Origin: Brachyspira murdochii DSM 12563
GTDB lineage: Bacteria; Spirochaetota; Brachyspiria; Brachyspirales; Brachyspiraceae
Length of the DNA: 64,000 nucleotides
Direction: 5' to 3'
Assembly: GCF_000092845.1 (NCBI RefSeq)
Contig: NC_014150.1
Location: 930,001 to 994,000, forward strand
Under the pieces are notes generated by a model. It was given only the letters and a program-made list of their open reading frames with translations, ran no database searches and was not told where the DNA came from. A program made the position numbers and the translations under genes. Numbering within the stretch: position 1 is the first letter of the stretch; every line of letters starts with the position of its first letter. Below are positions 36,882 to 46,002 of the stretch, piece after piece.

Positions 36882-37952
36882 TTAATTAAATAAATAAGCC
36901 AAATAATGCTCTTTATTTATATGGTCTTTTAAATCATCTAAAGAAATAAATATTTTTTCATATCCATTATCAGACATAACTACAATACCCATATCTGTTA
37001 TAAGAAATATTAAATTATCATTATAAAAACTATTGGGGGCATTATATATTTTTAATAAATTATCAGAATTATTTACTAAGTCTTTAAAATAAGAGCTTAT
37101 TAATTTTTGACTATTCAAATCATAAATAAGAGAAATATTATTAATTGTAAGTTTTTTATCTTCTTCTACTTGAGTAATTCTTTTATATATGCAAATAGTT
37201 TTTTCATCTAAATATAATATATTAAATGCATATAAATCTTTAAGTTTAAGAAAATACTTTTTTAGTTCATAAACAGAAAATTGTTTTAAAAATGAACTAA
37301 CTTCATCTGAAAGCTCTTTTTCTTTTTTAAATTTGAAATCTTCTGAAAAATTATATTCGCCATTAATATCAAAGTTTATTTTTTCTTTATTATCTATAAA
37401 TGGATAATAGAAATTAAATAAATGATTAAGAATTGTTACAGTTAATCCCTTAGTTTTTAAATATTTAAATCCGCATATATGAAATTTTTTTATATTTATT
37501 TTAGGTTTATTAATTATTTCAAAAATACCTTCTATTTTTTTACCATTAATATACATATCATATTCAATTTTTGAAAGACTATTATTTTTTAAATTTATTT
37601 CTGCAATATTTATTTTGTTTAAAGTTATAAAGTCTTCAGTATCATAATCAAAAACTTCAATCTTTTTACTGTTTCCTGCAATCTCATAAATACCAAAAAA
37701 ATTAAAATTATTTATAAATATTTTGCCCATATACAAATAATGAATGCCCTCATCGATATTTTCAAATCTACTACAGTAAATATATATATTATTAATATTG
37801 TCTTTAAGTATAGTAAAAGTTATATCCTTTATATAAAAATAAGGACAGTATTTATTTTTCATTAAATATTTAAAAATAATAATTAAAATAATAAGAAAAA
37901 CAATCAATACAAAATATTCACTATGCAATATACTATATAATAAATTTGTCAT
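36882..37952 (-). CDS. Hypothetical membrane-anchored protein
   Basis: 356 residues. A single N-terminal hydrophobic helix (about 14-28) is followed by a Lys/Asn/Ile-rich domain with beta-like and helical parts and no motif I recognise. GAGGG lies before the ATG. It lies about 50 bases downstream of the short BspA-repeat gene and may be in its transcript. Function unknown. Confidence 0.7.
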   Translation of the reverse strand: MTNLLYSILHSEYFVLIVFLIILIIIFKYLMKNKYCPYFYIKDITFTILKDNINNIYIYCSRFENIDEGIHYLYMGKIFINNFNFFGIYEIAGNSKKIEVFDYDTEDFITLNKINIAEINLKNNSLSKIEYDMYINGKKIEGIFEIINKPKINIKKFHICGFKYLKTKGLTVTILNHLFNFYYPFIDNKEKINFDINGEYNFSEDFKFKKEKELSDEVSSFLKQFSVYELKKYFLKLKDLYAFNILYLDEKTICIYKRITQVEEDKKLTINNISLIYDLNSQKLISSYFKDLVNNSDNLLKIYNAPNSFYNDNLIFLITDMGIVVMSDNGYEKIFISLDDLKDHINKEHYLAYLFN

Positions 37953-38000
37953 TCATAAACCCTCATAATTTTTGTATTTTTATAATTTAATAATAAAAAC

Positions 38001-38501
38001 TTATATGTACCATTTAGGACTTTCAGTTAAATTTGTATTTATAAACATATCTTTTGTATAAGTATCTTCTCTCACTTTCCAAGCATCTAAATCCTGATTA
38101 AAACTAACAGCATTCTCAAACATACTGCACATATTTTCTACATTGCTTATATCCCATTTATACAAAGGCATATTGAAACTACTAGCTCCATAAAACATAT
38201 AACTCATATCAGCAACTTTAGAAACATTCCAATCATTAATATTTATATTGAAATTTTTTACATTATGAAACATAGATTTCATTGTTATAACATTAGAAGT
38301 ATCCCATTTCTCTATACCTGAAAAATCAGACCTTACATTGTAACTCTCATATTCACTGTAAGAACCCTCAAAACATGCAAAATTAGGCTTATCAAAAAGC
38401 ATAGACATATCAGTTATTAAAGAAGTATCAATATCGCCCAAATATATATTACTATTTTCTATTAAACTTCTCAATTCAATTTTATTTTTTGGTTTATACA
38501 C
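38001..38501 (-). CDS. BspA-type (DUF285) repeat protein, short
   Basis: 166 residues from a GTG start (AGGA eight bases upstream). The first 30 residues are almost the same as in the next gene upstream (YKPKNKIELRSLIEN, then YLGDIDTSLITDMS). The rest is about four DUF285 units of the form IxxWDTSNVxxMxSMF. No signal peptide is visible, so the protein should be cytoplasmic. It looks like a shortened duplicate of its neighbour that lacks the DUF4132 part. Role unknown; probably a binding surface. Confidence 0.85.
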   Translation of the reverse strand: MYKPKNKIELRSLIENSNIYLGDIDTSLITDMSMLFDKPNFACFEGSYSEYESYNVRSDFSGIEKWDTSNVITMKSMFHNVKNFNININDWNVSKVADMSYMFYGASSFNMPLYKWDISNVENMCSMFENAVSFNQDLDAWKVREDTYTKDMFINTNLTESPKWYI

Positions 38502-38518
38502 AATTAAAATCCTAATAT

Positions 38519-40807
38519 TTAATAAAAAAGTTCTTCTTTTTTAAAATCACTTATCATTAAAACAAGCCAATAATATATAAATCTATTATCAGCTGTTTTA
38601 TTTTCTCTATTGTAAAATGATATATTAATTTTAACAATATCTCCATTATTAACATATTCGTCAAATTTAATCTTTATAGTAAATTTATCTTTTTTAAAAT
38701 CTTCAAAACAAAAAATACTCTCTGAATATTCATAAATAACATTCATAGAATATCTGCCTGCAAATGCCTTTAAACTTGAATAAATTATTTCCATATTTTG
38801 AAGTTTATCTATTTCTTTTTCTAAATTATAAATGTCCATATTAAAAATTGGAAACTGATTTATAGGCTGTGATATATCATAATCATTTAAATGTATTTTC
38901 CATTTTGTTATATCTTCTTTACTTAAATCAAATACACTGCATAAACTAATATAACAATTTTCATTTATGATAACATAATTATCATTTAAGTCTGTATAAC
39001 TATTATCTCCTAAATATCTAAAAGAAGTTTTAAAATTCATATTTTTATCATATAAATTCCATATCAAACTAACAGCATATTTATTCATTATAGGATTATC
39101 AATAAAAATCTCTTTCCAAAAATTATAATTATATTTTTTACCACTTATTAAAATTTTTATCAAATTATAATTCTGGCTCTTTAGTATATTTGGAATCTCT
39201 TTTCTAATATACTTTATCTCTTCTTTTATATTTTCTGGAAAGTGTTTTGGTATTGATTTTAATTGTTTTTTATGATTAATATCAAACAATTCTACTACAT
39301 TATTATTTTTAAGGGATATTTTATATTTATTATCATTCACTTCTATAATTTTCTCTCCCTTTTTATCAAATCCAAAATCATATACCAATTTGAAACCTAA
39401 TTCATATAATTCTAAATTCATTTTTTCAGCAATAGAGTTTAATAGGTTAACAGCCTCTTTTTTAATTGAAGCTTTTCTATGTCTAGCAAAAACATTATAT
39501 AATAAACTTAAAGCAAATTTACTGTCTGTATGTAATGCTAAAATCTTCATAAATAATATAGAACTATTTTCTCTATTATACATTTCAATTAAAATATTAT
39601 CATCAGCATATACACCGCAAACTAAAACAGAAACATCTTTTTTTGAATTAATATATATTTCTCTTATGCAGTTTTTAAAACTTTCCTTATCAAGAAAATT
39701 TATTATATTATCAAGACTTTGTATTTTATAAATATACTTTTTTAAATTAAAATATTCTAAATAAATATACTTTATTATTTTTATGTCTATAATTTTTGAT
39801 TTATCTTTACTAAAGACTTTTATTTCTTTTTCTTTTATTATATCATCAATGAACTTTAATTTTGTATTATTTTTCTTATCATAATTCACAAAATTTTCTA
39901 TATCTTCTATATTACTAAAATTTAATACTTCATTATTATTCGTTTTTAAGTCTGTTAATTCTCTATAAAATTCATTTTCAAGCATTATTCTAAAATCAGC
40001 ATATATTTTATTATCATAGTTAATAATGCTTTTATATGCCTCTTTTACATTATTTTTTATCATTTCAAATTGTGTAATCTTTAATGATTTATTCTTTGCT
40101 GTTACATATTCAGCAACTATAAATTGTATAGGTATTTTATTATTATTTTTTAATGTTGTTTCCTCAAATGCAAAATCCAAATCTGATACATTATCTAAAT
40201 TCCAATCTGATAAATCCTGATTAAACATTACAGCATTATAAAACATAGTAGACATATTTTCCAATTTTCTAGTGTTCCATTTATTTAAAGGCTTGTTAAA
40301 ACTTCCTGCCCCATTAAACATAGAAAGCATATACTTCACATTATAAATATCCCAATCATTTAAAGACTTATTAAAATTATAAGCACCAGCAAACATACCA
40401 GTCATATTTTCAACATTAGAAACATTCCATTTATCTAAAGGCTGATTAAACTTTTCACATAAACAGAACATATTAGCCATATTTGTAACATTAGATACAT
40501 TCCAACTATTAATATCCTGATTAAATTCCTTACAACAAAAAAACATTCCTGTCATATTATTCACTTTTGAAGTATCCCATTTATATAAAGTCTCATTAAA
40601 TTGACTTAAACCTGCAAACATAGATTCCATATTAATAACATTTTCTGTATTCCAATTCTCTATGCCTGAATATTCTTTTCTATTAGTTTTCCTAAATAAA
40701 TATGACATATCAGTTATTAAAGAAGTATCAATATCGCCTAAATAAATATTATTGTTTTCTATTAAACTTCTTAATTCTATTTTATTCTTTGGTTTATATT
40801 TACTCAT
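38519..40807 (-). CDS. BspA-type (DUF285) repeats fused to a DUF4132-like domain
   Basis: 762 residues. Residues 1-30 share the KPKNKIELRSLIENN start with the shorter paralogue. Residues about 30-205 are DUF285 repeats (WNTENVINMESMF, WNVSNVTNMANMF and so on). The remainder is helical, and residues about 560-690 resemble DUF4132: a FRYLGDNSYTDLNDN strand, then WKIHLNDYDISQPINQFPIF, whose QP-x-x-QF step is typical. DUF4132 domains are usually paired with WGR domains; here the DUF285 array takes that place. There is no signal peptide or membrane helix. Function unknown. Confidence 0.75.
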   Translation of the reverse strand: MSKYKPKNKIELRSLIENNNIYLGDIDTSLITDMSYLFRKTNRKEYSGIENWNTENVINMESMFAGLSQFNETLYKWDTSKVNNMTGMFFCCKEFNQDINSWNVSNVTNMANMFCLCEKFNQPLDKWNVSNVENMTGMFAGAYNFNKSLNDWDIYNVKYMLSMFNGAGSFNKPLNKWNTRKLENMSTMFYNAVMFNQDLSDWNLDNVSDLDFAFEETTLKNNNKIPIQFIVAEYVTAKNKSLKITQFEMIKNNVKEAYKSIINYDNKIYADFRIMLENEFYRELTDLKTNNNEVLNFSNIEDIENFVNYDKKNNTKLKFIDDIIKEKEIKVFSKDKSKIIDIKIIKYIYLEYFNLKKYIYKIQSLDNIINFLDKESFKNCIREIYINSKKDVSVLVCGVYADDNILIEMYNRENSSILFMKILALHTDSKFALSLLYNVFARHRKASIKKEAVNLLNSIAEKMNLELYELGFKLVYDFGFDKKGEKIIEVNDNKYKISLKNNNVVELFDINHKKQLKSIPKHFPENIKEEIKYIRKEIPNILKSQNYNLIKILISGKKYNYNFWKEIFIDNPIMNKYAVSLIWNLYDKNMNFKTSFRYLGDNSYTDLNDNYVIINENCYISLCSVFDLSKEDITKWKIHLNDYDISQPINQFPIFNMDIYNLEKEIDKLQNMEIIYSSLKAFAGRYSMNVIYEYSESIFCFEDFKKDKFTIKIKFDEYVNNGDIVKINISFYNRENKTADNRFIYYWLVLMISDFKKEELFY

Positions 40808-40817
40808 AACTTATTTA

Positions 40818-41822
40818 TTAATTTTGATTATCTGAAGTATTTTTATTATTTTCTTCTGAAGAATTACTTTCTATATTTGTACTGTCTTCTGATGTACTTT
40901 CCTCTTTATCATTAGAAACTTCTTCTGCATTATCACTTTCTTCTTCACTATCACTATTTTCTTTAGATATAAAACGCTCATCTCTTTTAAATACATATAT
41001 CTCTTTAAATCTCATCTCTTGTTTAAGGAGAATTTCTTTTTCTTTAACAAGTTCAAGCATAGCCAAAAAGAATGTAACAAGCTGTCTCTTTGTAACTCCA
41101 TCTTTAAATAATACTATAAAAGGGAAAAAAGCTGTTTCTGATAATTTTATCCTTATCATATCAATAGCATTATCTATATGGAAATTGGACATTCCAGAGA
41201 GAACTGCCAAATCTGTTTCAGGCACAAACTGAACCTTTGTAAAAGCATACACCAAATCATAAAGTGTAACATCTTTCCAAGCAACTTCATTATCATCTAA
41301 AGAATTAATATTATTAAAAAATTTTACTCTCTCTGTATCTTTACGTTCAAATATAGAATCCGAAGCCTCCTGAAGCCTGTCAAGCTCTTCAGAAACCATT
41401 TTATATCTCTGAAACTCAAGCATCTGCTCTACTATTTCAAATTTTAATCTGTCTGTAAACTTATCATCATCTATATCATGCGGTAAAAGCATTTTTGATT
41501 TATATAGATGAAATTCAGAAGCAACTACCAAAAAATCCCCTGTAGAATCAAGATTCAATGCTGCCTGAGCTTTTAAATATTCAACAAACTGATCTATAAT
41601 TTCCAAAATAGAAACTTCATATATATTCTTTTCACTTCTTTTAAGCATATCAAAAAGTATAGATAAAGGTCCTTCATAATCTATACTCGATAATGAAACT
41701 GTAAACTCTTTATAATCAGGCTTATTATTTTCTGCTTCTTTATTATTCAATACATCAGCATTATTTTCTTTATTGCTGTTTTCTTTATTTTCTTGATTTG
41801 TTTCGTTTATATTCTTTTCCAT
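40818..41822 (-). CDS. scpA: Segregation and condensation protein A
   Basis: 334 residues. ScpA is the kleisin that bridges the SMC dimer and ScpB in chromosome condensation. The conserved start YEGPLSILFDMLKRSEKNIYEVSI is at about 50, with FLVVASEFHLYKSKMLLP near 105 and a C-terminal winged-helix segment (RQLVTFFLAMLELVKEKEI). Acidic Asn/Glu-rich tails at both ends are additions to the usual family length of about 250. scpB is not adjacent. Confidence 0.92.
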   Translation of the reverse strand: MEKNINETNQENKENSNKENNADVLNNKEAENNKPDYKEFTVSLSSIDYEGPLSILFDMLKRSEKNIYEVSILEIIDQFVEYLKAQAALNLDSTGDFLVVASEFHLYKSKMLLPHDIDDDKFTDRLKFEIVEQMLEFQRYKMVSEELDRLQEASDSIFERKDTERVKFFNNINSLDDNEVAWKDVTLYDLVYAFTKVQFVPETDLAVLSGMSNFHIDNAIDMIRIKLSETAFFPFIVLFKDGVTKRQLVTFFLAMLELVKEKEILLKQEMRFKEIYVFKRDERFISKENSDSEEESDNAEEVSNDKEESTSEDSTNIESNSSEENNKNTSDNQN

Positions 41823-41880
41823 AATGTTTTATACTATATTATAAATATATAAAAATTCAAGTATATAAGTTTTTATTATA

Positions 41881-41908
41881 TTGACAATAAATAAAATTCT
41901 AATATTAT
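41881..41908 (+). promoter_or_regulatory. Promoter of the Gfo/Idh/MocA gene
   Basis: TTGACA (41881-41886), 16-base spacer, TATTAT (41903-41908). Confidence 0.75.
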
Positions 41909-41945
41909 TTTATTAATAAAATAACTAAAATAAGGGGTAACTAAA

Positions 41946-42926
41946 ATGAAAAAAATAAATATAGGTTTTATAGGAGCTGGAAATATAGCAGAAACTATGG
42001 CAAAAACTATATCTAAAATAAAAGAAGTAGAATCATATGCTGTAAGTGCTAGAGATTTAAAAAGAAGCAAGGCTTTTGCTAAAAAATATGGATTTAAAAA
42101 GTTTTACGGCTCTTATGAAGAGATGTTAAAAGATGAAAAAATTGATTTAGTTTATATAGCAACACCGCATTCGCATCATTATGAACATATAAAACTATGC
42201 TTAAACAATAATAAAAATGTAATATGTGAAAAAGCATTTACTGTTAATACCAAACAAGCGAGAGAAGTATTGATACTAGCTAAAAAGAAAAAACTTTTGC
42301 TTGCAGAGGCTATATGGACAAGATATATGCCTAGCAGACAAATAATAAATGACACTATAAAAAGCGGTATTATAGGAAAAGTAAGTTCATTAACTGCCAA
42401 CTTAGGGTATGTTATAAATAAAGTTCCTAGATTAATAGAACCAGAATTAGCAGGAGGAGCTTTGCTTGATGTAGGTGTTTATACTATCAATTTTGCTTTA
42501 ATGGTATTCGGAAATAAAATATCTAAAATAGATTCCTGCTGTGTAAAGACTAAAAAAGGAGTAGATGAACAAAACTCTATTACATTAACCTTTGAAGATG
42601 GAAAAATGGCTGTATTAAACTCTACAATGTCTGCATTAACCAACAGAGAAGGAGTTATAAATGGAGATAAAGGCTATATGGTGATAAAAAATATTAATAA
42701 CCCAGAAAGTATAACAGTTTATTCTCTTGACAGAAAAGTTGTAAAAACTATTAAAGTACCAAAACAAATAACAGGATATGAATATCAGATACTTTCATGC
42801 GTTGATGCAATTAATAACGGCAGACTAGAATGCAAAGAAATGCCGCATGAGGATATTTTGAGAGTGATGAATATAATGGATACTTTAAGAAGAAGTTGGA
42901 AAATAAAATACCCTTTTGAAAAATAA
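41946..42926 (+). CDS. Gfo/Idh/MocA-family NAD(P)-dependent oxidoreductase
   Basis: 326 residues. The Rossmann start IGFIGAGNIAETMAKTI binds NAD(P), and the family signatures VYIATPHSHHYEHIKLCL and VICEKAFTVN (the EK lysine) are intact. The C-terminal half is the alpha/beta substrate domain with GGALLDVGVYTINFA. It oxidises or reduces a sugar or cyclitol; the exact substrate is not clear and it resembles dihydrodiol-dehydrogenase-type members. AGGGG lies before the ATG. Confidence 0.9.
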   Translation: MKKINIGFIGAGNIAETMAKTISKIKEVESYAVSARDLKRSKAFAKKYGFKKFYGSYEEMLKDEKIDLVYIATPHSHHYEHIKLCLNNNKNVICEKAFTVNTKQAREVLILAKKKKLLLAEAIWTRYMPSRQIINDTIKSGIIGKVSSLTANLGYVINKVPRLIEPELAGGALLDVGVYTINFALMVFGNKISKIDSCCVKTKKGVDEQNSITLTFEDGKMAVLNSTMSALTNREGVINGDKGYMVIKNINNPESITVYSLDRKVVKTIKVPKQITGYEYQILSCVDAINNGRLECKEMPHEDILRVMNIMDTLRRSWKIKYPFEK

Positions 42927-42991
42927 AAAGATAAATTTATTAATAAAAGAATATTAATTCCAATATTAATAAAATCATATAAACATAAAAA

Positions 42992-43022
42992 AGCCATGCA
43001 TGAATATGATTCATACATGGCT
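42992..43022. terminator. Bidirectional terminator
   Basis: AGCCATG-CATGAAT pairs with ATTCAT-ACATGGCT, with A/T runs on both sides, between convergent genes. Confidence 0.85.
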
Positions 43023-43041
43023 ATTTATTTTTTAATAACTT

Positions 43042-44913
43042 TTAGTTATTTGTTTGAGCTGCTTCTGTATCAGTAGCTGTGTTAGCTTCTTCTGTAGCAG
43101 TATTGTTTTGCTGCTGATTTCTCAATATCATAGCTTCATCATAAGTAATATATTCCATATTAGGATCATAAGTACCAGATCTTTCTTCTCCATTCATACT
43201 AGGTATAGTTAAAACTTGTCCCGGAAGTATTAAATCTGGGTTATTAGGATCTCTTAATATATTTCTATTAGCTTGGTATAATCTATACCATTGTATAGGG
43301 TCATTATATATGAAAGAGTATCCAGCTATTCTCCATAAAGCATCAGTTAAAGGAGTTCTTTGTACAACTGTATAATACATAGGAAGTACAGTAACTTTAC
43401 CTTCAGTATTAACAGTTTGACCAGTAGTTGCATCGATTATCTGACCTCTTTCACCATCGCCGTCTCCTTCTACTAAATCGCCGTCAACAGGTCTTTTTGG
43501 TCCCATTTCATATATAGCGTTCATAGAATTATTAGCTTCTTCAAGTTTTTGTCTTGCTAAAGTATTATCATTATTAGCTAATGCATCTTCAGCATCCTTA
43601 ATAACTTGGGAAAGATTTTGATCTTCTTCGCTATCTGGTATTATATAACCTTGATCAACAAGCTCTTGATATCTTGCTTTAATTTCATCTAACTGTCTTT
43701 GATTTTCTTCTCTTGCTATAGTATTATCACGTTCATTAATTAAATCGTCCATAGCTTTAGAAGCTTCTAATGCTTTTTCACTTGCAGCAGCAGGATCAGT
43801 TTCAACAATATTATTAGCATCAGCTAAAAGAGCAGATATATTTTGATCAACTTCATTTCCTCTGGTTATAGTATTGTCATTAACAAGACTGTCGTATTTT
43901 TCTTGAGCATTGGCAATATCTTGCTTAGCCTTAGCAATTGCATCTGCCTGTTCTTTAGCAAGTGCTTCCTGTTCTGCTTTTTGTCTAGCTTCTTCTTCAG
44001 CTTTTTTCTTAGCTTCAGCTTCTGCCTTAGCTTTTGCTTCAGCCTCTGCTTTTGCCTTAGCCTCAGCAGCAGCTTTTGCTTTAGCTTCTTCAGCTTTTCT
44101 CTTAGCTTCAGCTTCTGCCTTAGCTTTTGCTTCAGCAGCAGCTTTTGCTTTGGCCTCTGCTTCTGCTTTTGCTTTAGCAGCAGCGGCAGCTCTTTCAGCA
44201 GCAGCTTTAGCATCTGCTTCTGCTTTAGTTATTCCAGCAAGAGCAGCAGCAACATTTTGCTGTACGCTTGCAAAATTATCAGATTTTAAAGCCTCATCAG
44301 CTTGAGCCAAAGCACCAGATACAGTTTTATCATTATTATCACCTGCTTTTATACTTTTACCCAAAGCAGCATTATATTTAGCTCTTGCATCGGCTATAGT
44401 TTTTGAAGCAGTATCTCTTTCTCTGCCTAAATAACCTTCTTTAACAGTATTAGCTGATGATAAAGCATTGCTGTAAGAGTTTAAAACAGTTGTAAAAGTA
44501 TTTGAAGCAGCGATAAACTCTTCATCAGTTTGAGCAGTAGCATCAGGAGCTGGAATGCTTCCTACGCTGGCATTTCCTTCTTCAAAATATTTAACAGCTT
44601 CTTCATAAGTTGTCTTGAATTGATTATCACTAGAAGCACCCATTTGATTTATTTCAGTAATAGCTTTATCAGCATCACTTCTAGTTTTACTTATTCTAAC
44701 ATTCATAAGTCTGTAGAATAATGCCATAGTAGCTTTATCTATACTAACAGAAGCCTCCTGAGATTTATCATAAGACTGCTGATATTGTCCTTCATTTTGA
44801 AGTGTGTCAGCCTCTTCTGTAATTCTTGCAGCATCTTCATAAGTTTGTGCTGGCAAAACTGACCATGTAAAAGATAATAAAGCTATAGTAGCTATTATTT
44901 TTTTTATTCTCAT
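43042..44913 (-). CDS. Exported alanine-rich coiled-coil protein with C-terminal LysM
   Basis: 623 residues from the second of two adjacent ATGs (AAGGAG six bases upstream). A signal peptide ends around PAQTYEDA (about residue 25). A helical N-terminal part is followed by an Ala/Lys/Glu coiled coil of KAEAEAKAKAA type (about 235-320, coded at roughly 43,950-44,220) and a Gly/Asp linker. A LysM peptidoglycan-binding domain (about 515-590; YYTVVQRTPLTDALWRIAGY, LILPGQVLTIP) ends the chain. It is likely periplasmic and bound to peptidoglycan. It is 17 bases downstream of a lipoprotein gene in the same operon. Confidence 0.85.
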   Translation of the reverse strand: MRIKKIIATIALLSFTWSVLPAQTYEDAARITEEADTLQNEGQYQQSYDKSQEASVSIDKATMALFYRLMNVRISKTRSDADKAITEINQMGASSDNQFKTTYEEAVKYFEEGNASVGSIPAPDATAQTDEEFIAASNTFTTVLNSYSNALSSANTVKEGYLGRERDTASKTIADARAKYNAALGKSIKAGDNNDKTVSGALAQADEALKSDNFASVQQNVAAALAGITKAEADAKAAAERAAAAAKAKAEAEAKAKAAAEAKAKAEAEAKRKAEEAKAKAAAEAKAKAEAEAKAKAEAEAKKKAEEEARQKAEQEALAKEQADAIAKAKQDIANAQEKYDSLVNDNTITRGNEVDQNISALLADANNIVETDPAAASEKALEASKAMDDLINERDNTIAREENQRQLDEIKARYQELVDQGYIIPDSEEDQNLSQVIKDAEDALANNDNTLARQKLEEANNSMNAIYEMGPKRPVDGDLVEGDGDGERGQIIDATTGQTVNTEGKVTVLPMYYTVVQRTPLTDALWRIAGYSFIYNDPIQWYRLYQANRNILRDPNNPDLILPGQVLTIPSMNGEERSGTYDPNMEYITYDEAMILRNQQQNNTATEEANTATDTEAAQTNN

Positions 44914-44930
44914 CATTTACTCCTTATATA

Positions 44931-45551
44931 TTAATTCTGTTCCTGTTCAAAGGCTTCAACTTCCTGCATCATTTTTTCTAATTGTGCTAAGCGTTCTTTT
45001 ACTGTTCTTAAAGCCTCATCACTTTTATCGAATTGCTCTTTAGTTTTATTATATAAATCAGTATATGCTACTTTAGCTTGATAAAGTTTATCTACCATTG
45101 TTCTATAATCTTTAGTTTCAGCAGCGTACATTGCATTAGCTTCCTGATATAAAGTATCAGCATTATTAAACTCATCAGCATACATTACACCAGCTTTAAT
45201 GTTAATAGCATTGGTAGCACTTTCATCTGTTTGTTTCTTCAAAATTTCAGAATATGGTGGCAAGCCTTTATCCAAAACTAAATTATAATTAGTTTCAGCA
45301 GTTAATAATAACTCTTTAGCTTTTTCTGCCTCATCTTTGTTTTCTTCTTTCATGATAATATCAGCTTCTGCATAACCTTTTTCTGCTATATCAAAATCTT
45401 CTGGGGCAAATGTTTTTATCTCAGAATATTTGTTTACCACTGTATCTCTTAGAGCGGTTACCCTTTCGTATTCTTTTACTGGTAAGCCGCCGCATGAAAT
45501 AAGCATAAAAGCTATTAAGGTGATAAAACCAACTTGTACCTTTAACTTCAT
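44931..45551 (-). CDS. Helical lipoprotein, partner of the LysM protein
   Basis: 206 residues. A lipoprotein signal ends at Cys20 (AFMLISCGG). The mature chain is almost entirely helical, with repeats about 40 residues apart (DIAEKGYAEADIIMKEEN, EFNNADTLYQEANAMYAAE), recalling DUF4398-type envelope lipoproteins of spirochaetes. It shares helix patterns with the N-terminal part of the LysM protein downstream, so the two may bind each other. First gene of the pair, with its own promoter. Confidence 0.8.
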   Translation of the reverse strand: MKLKVQVGFITLIAFMLISCGGLPVKEYERVTALRDTVVNKYSEIKTFAPEDFDIAEKGYAEADIIMKEENKDEAEKAKELLLTAETNYNLVLDKGLPPYSEILKKQTDESATNAINIKAGVMYADEFNNADTLYQEANAMYAAETKDYRTMVDKLYQAKVAYTDLYNKTKEQFDKSDEALRTVKERLAQLEKMMQEVEAFEQEQN

Positions 45552-45673
45552 AATTAGATTAATCCTCCCAATCTTTATTTTATAAAATATATCTTATGGC
45601 TTATAGAAATATAAACCATAATTATTAAAATAAGAAAAATATATTATTACAAAAAATATAATTATGTTAACAC

Positions 45674-45701
45674 ATATTATTATTAACGGTATAAAAGTCA
45701 A
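45674..45701 (-). promoter_or_regulatory. Promoter of the lipoprotein-LysM operon
   Basis: Minus strand TTGACT (45701-45696), 16-base spacer, TAATAT (45679-45674), leaving a leader of about 115 bases. Confidence 0.6.
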
Positions 45702-45940
45702 TAGCTTTCATAGTTTTTTAGTTGTTTTATACAATGATTGGAGTTTAGATAAAAGAAAATTTACTTAATTTTGACATTATTTTAAAATAATTATAATTTA
45801 TAAAAAACTTATTTATATTTTAATAAAATACGGATATCAGCAGGAAAAATAACTTTACTTCTATAATTTACTGATTTACTAAATCATATTATTTACAAAA
45901 ACATATTAATAAATATTATTGCTTTACATATGTTTTTTAA

Positions 45941-45971
45941 AATAAAAAAGGAGACTAAAAAAAGTCTCCTT
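45941..45971 (-). terminator. Terminator of gltD
   Basis: AAGGAGAC (45948-45955) pairs with GTCTCCTT (45964-45971). Read on the minus strand it is followed by six T and more. Confidence 0.85.
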
Positions 45972-46002
45972 AAATATTGAAAAATATTCAAATCTGAGTA
46001 AA

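Larger units (their letters stand above)
45552..46002. other. Intergenic stretch
   Basis: Contains the lipoprotein-LysM promoter and the gltD terminator. Between them (about 45,710-45,940) I see nothing but AT-rich sequence. Confidence 0.6.

Noticed and set aside
43843-44305. Ser/Phe- or Ala-rich antisense frames within the LysM protein gene
   Set aside because: They mirror the alanine/lysine coiled-coil repeat in another frame and have no start signals.
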